Of a stretch of 64,000 nt of DNA, positions 63,549 to 64,000 are shown one piece after another (the stretch's first letter is position 1; the number at the start of each line of letters is the position of its first letter). A program made the translations under genes and the position numbers. The notes under the pieces are model-generated. The model was given only the letters and a program-made list of their open reading frames with translations, was not told the origin of the DNA and ran no database searches. Source of the DNA: Streptomyces sp. NRRL S-337 (GTDB taxonomy: Bacteria > Actinomycetota > Actinomycetes > Streptomycetales > Streptomycetaceae). The stretch is taken from assembly GCF_000720175.1 (NCBI RefSeq), contig NZ_JOIX01000004.1:1-64000 (forward strand), given 5' to 3'.

Positions 63549-63944
63549 GTGTCCCACCATCTCTACGCGGAAGATCCCGAGCCCTCCGATCGCGTCCCGG
63601 CCGGGCCTCTGTTCGTCCCCGTCCGGTCGGGCCCCGCGGGCTGCACCGCCCGCCTGTTCCGCACTCCGCTCGGCGGGCGTACCGCCGTCGGTTTCACCTC
63701 GGCCCAACGCCTCGCCGCGGCCCTCGGCGGCGGCCAGCCGTGGGTCAGGCTCTCCGAGCCGGCCCTGCGGGCGCTGGCCGAGCCCCTCGGGGCGACGGAC
63801 CTGACCGTCGATCCCCGTCTCACCCCGGAGGCCCCCCGCGCCACCCGCGCCCCGGGCGCACCACGCGTGCCCCAGGCGGCCCGGACAGCGGGCGCCTCGC
63901 ACCTGGCCCAGGCGTCGCGTACGCCGCGCCTGCGGGCCGTCTGA
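63549..63944 (+). CDS. SAV_915/SseB-like small protein
   Basis: 131 residues from a GTG. A conserved core: GPLFVPVRSGPAGCTARLFR, PLGGRTAVGFTSAQRLAAAL, GQPWVRLSEPALRALAEPLG then DLTVDPRL. This matches the Streptomyces SAV_915 family, which resembles SseB-type N-terminal domains; no biochemical role is known. The C-terminal ~35 residues are a disordered Ala/Arg/Pro tail. It is 17 bp upstream of the next gene, with which it is probably co-transcribed. Confidence 0.8.
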   Translation: MSHHLYAEDPEPSDRVPAGPLFVPVRSGPAGCTARLFRTPLGGRTAVGFTSAQRLAAALGGGQPWVRLSEPALRALAEPLGATDLTVDPRLTPEAPRATRAPGAPRVPQAARTAGASHLAQASRTPRLRAV

Positions 63945-63961
63945 GAGGGGCGAACCACACC

Positions 63962-64000
63962 ATGAGCCACAGCACCCTGCCTCGCACCGCCCAGGAGCCC
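63962..64000 (+). CDS. Start of a gene cut by the window edge
   Basis: An ATG at 63962, 17 bp after the previous stop and ~7 nt after GAGAGGGGCGAA, opens a frame MSHSTLPRTAQEP that runs off the window. Too short to identify. Confidence 0.5.
   Translation, partial: MSHSTLPRTAQEP

Overview
The window is high-GC actinobacterial chromosome, almost certainly Streptomyces. The signs are very strong G/C third-position bias, GTG and TTG starts, a Tat-exported DyP peroxidase next to a Sco/ECuC copper cluster, a subtilisin-inhibitor protein, SigE-type sigma factor, many SpoIIE-phosphatase/HATPase switch proteins, and short minisatellites in and between genes. No plasmid or phage backbone is present; the only mobile DNA is decayed.

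Layout. 1-5.4 kb: a truncated GlxA/AraC regulator divergent from a flavodoxin-fold oxidoreductase, a cold-shock protein, an AraC/VOC pair, and tRNA-fMet, tRNA-Arg(ACG) and tRNA-Ser(GCT), all minus strand and each with a hairpin terminator. 5.6-12.9 kb: an SSI-type protease inhibitor, a very large PAS/pseudo-kinase/double-receiver protein, an acyl-CoA ligase with a palindromic operator, and a tiny secreted protein. 12.9-20.9 kb: an osmotic-stress-type signalling locus, with an OsaC-like HATPase-GAF-PP2C protein divergent from an OsaA-like poly-HAMP hybrid kinase and its overlapping OsaB-like receiver, then a SigE-family sigma factor. 21.0-26.9 kb: a five-gene, translationally coupled minus-strand operon (two acyl-CoA dehydrogenases, MaoC-OB fusion, MaoC, thiolase-like lipid-transfer protein) that resembles the mycobacterial igr operon for the last steps of steroid side-chain degradation. 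27-30.2 kb: a small secreted protein, a primase-polymerase (Prim-Pol) protein behind a LexA-like box, and a frameshifted methyltransferase.

30.4-32.5 kb is a graveyard of integrative elements beside an intact tRNA-Ser(TGA): two degenerate integrase 3' ends with matching flanks and a partial tRNA-gene copy, enclosing a secreted SH3-like protein. 32.6-46.7 kb is core-type: HtrA protease, glycerophosphodiesterase, two RsbW-like ATPases, a SEC-C/DUF5926 protein, a second Prim-Pol protein, a GAF-PP2C phosphatase behind a coupled small ORF, an aminopeptidase P and a TetR regulator. 46.8-52.3 kb is the copper/peroxidase operon (YcnI-like, Sco, ECuC, CopC-CopD, DtpA-like). It is followed by pheA, a cluster of DnaA boxes, serS and a HAD phosphatase. 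56.4-64 kb holds an Lrp/rhomboid-like pair divergent from an MFS exporter, a small membrane protein, overlapping convergent LysR and MerR regulators, an SAV_915-type protein, and the first codons of one more gene.

Themes. Four proteins (OsaC-like, two HATPases, one PP2C) could form partner-switching networks that control sigma factors. In-frame low-complexity expansions are unusually common: every enzyme of the igr-like operon, both terminal regulators, the MFS exporter, the SSI protein and the first Prim-Pol protein carry one, as do several intergenic regions.
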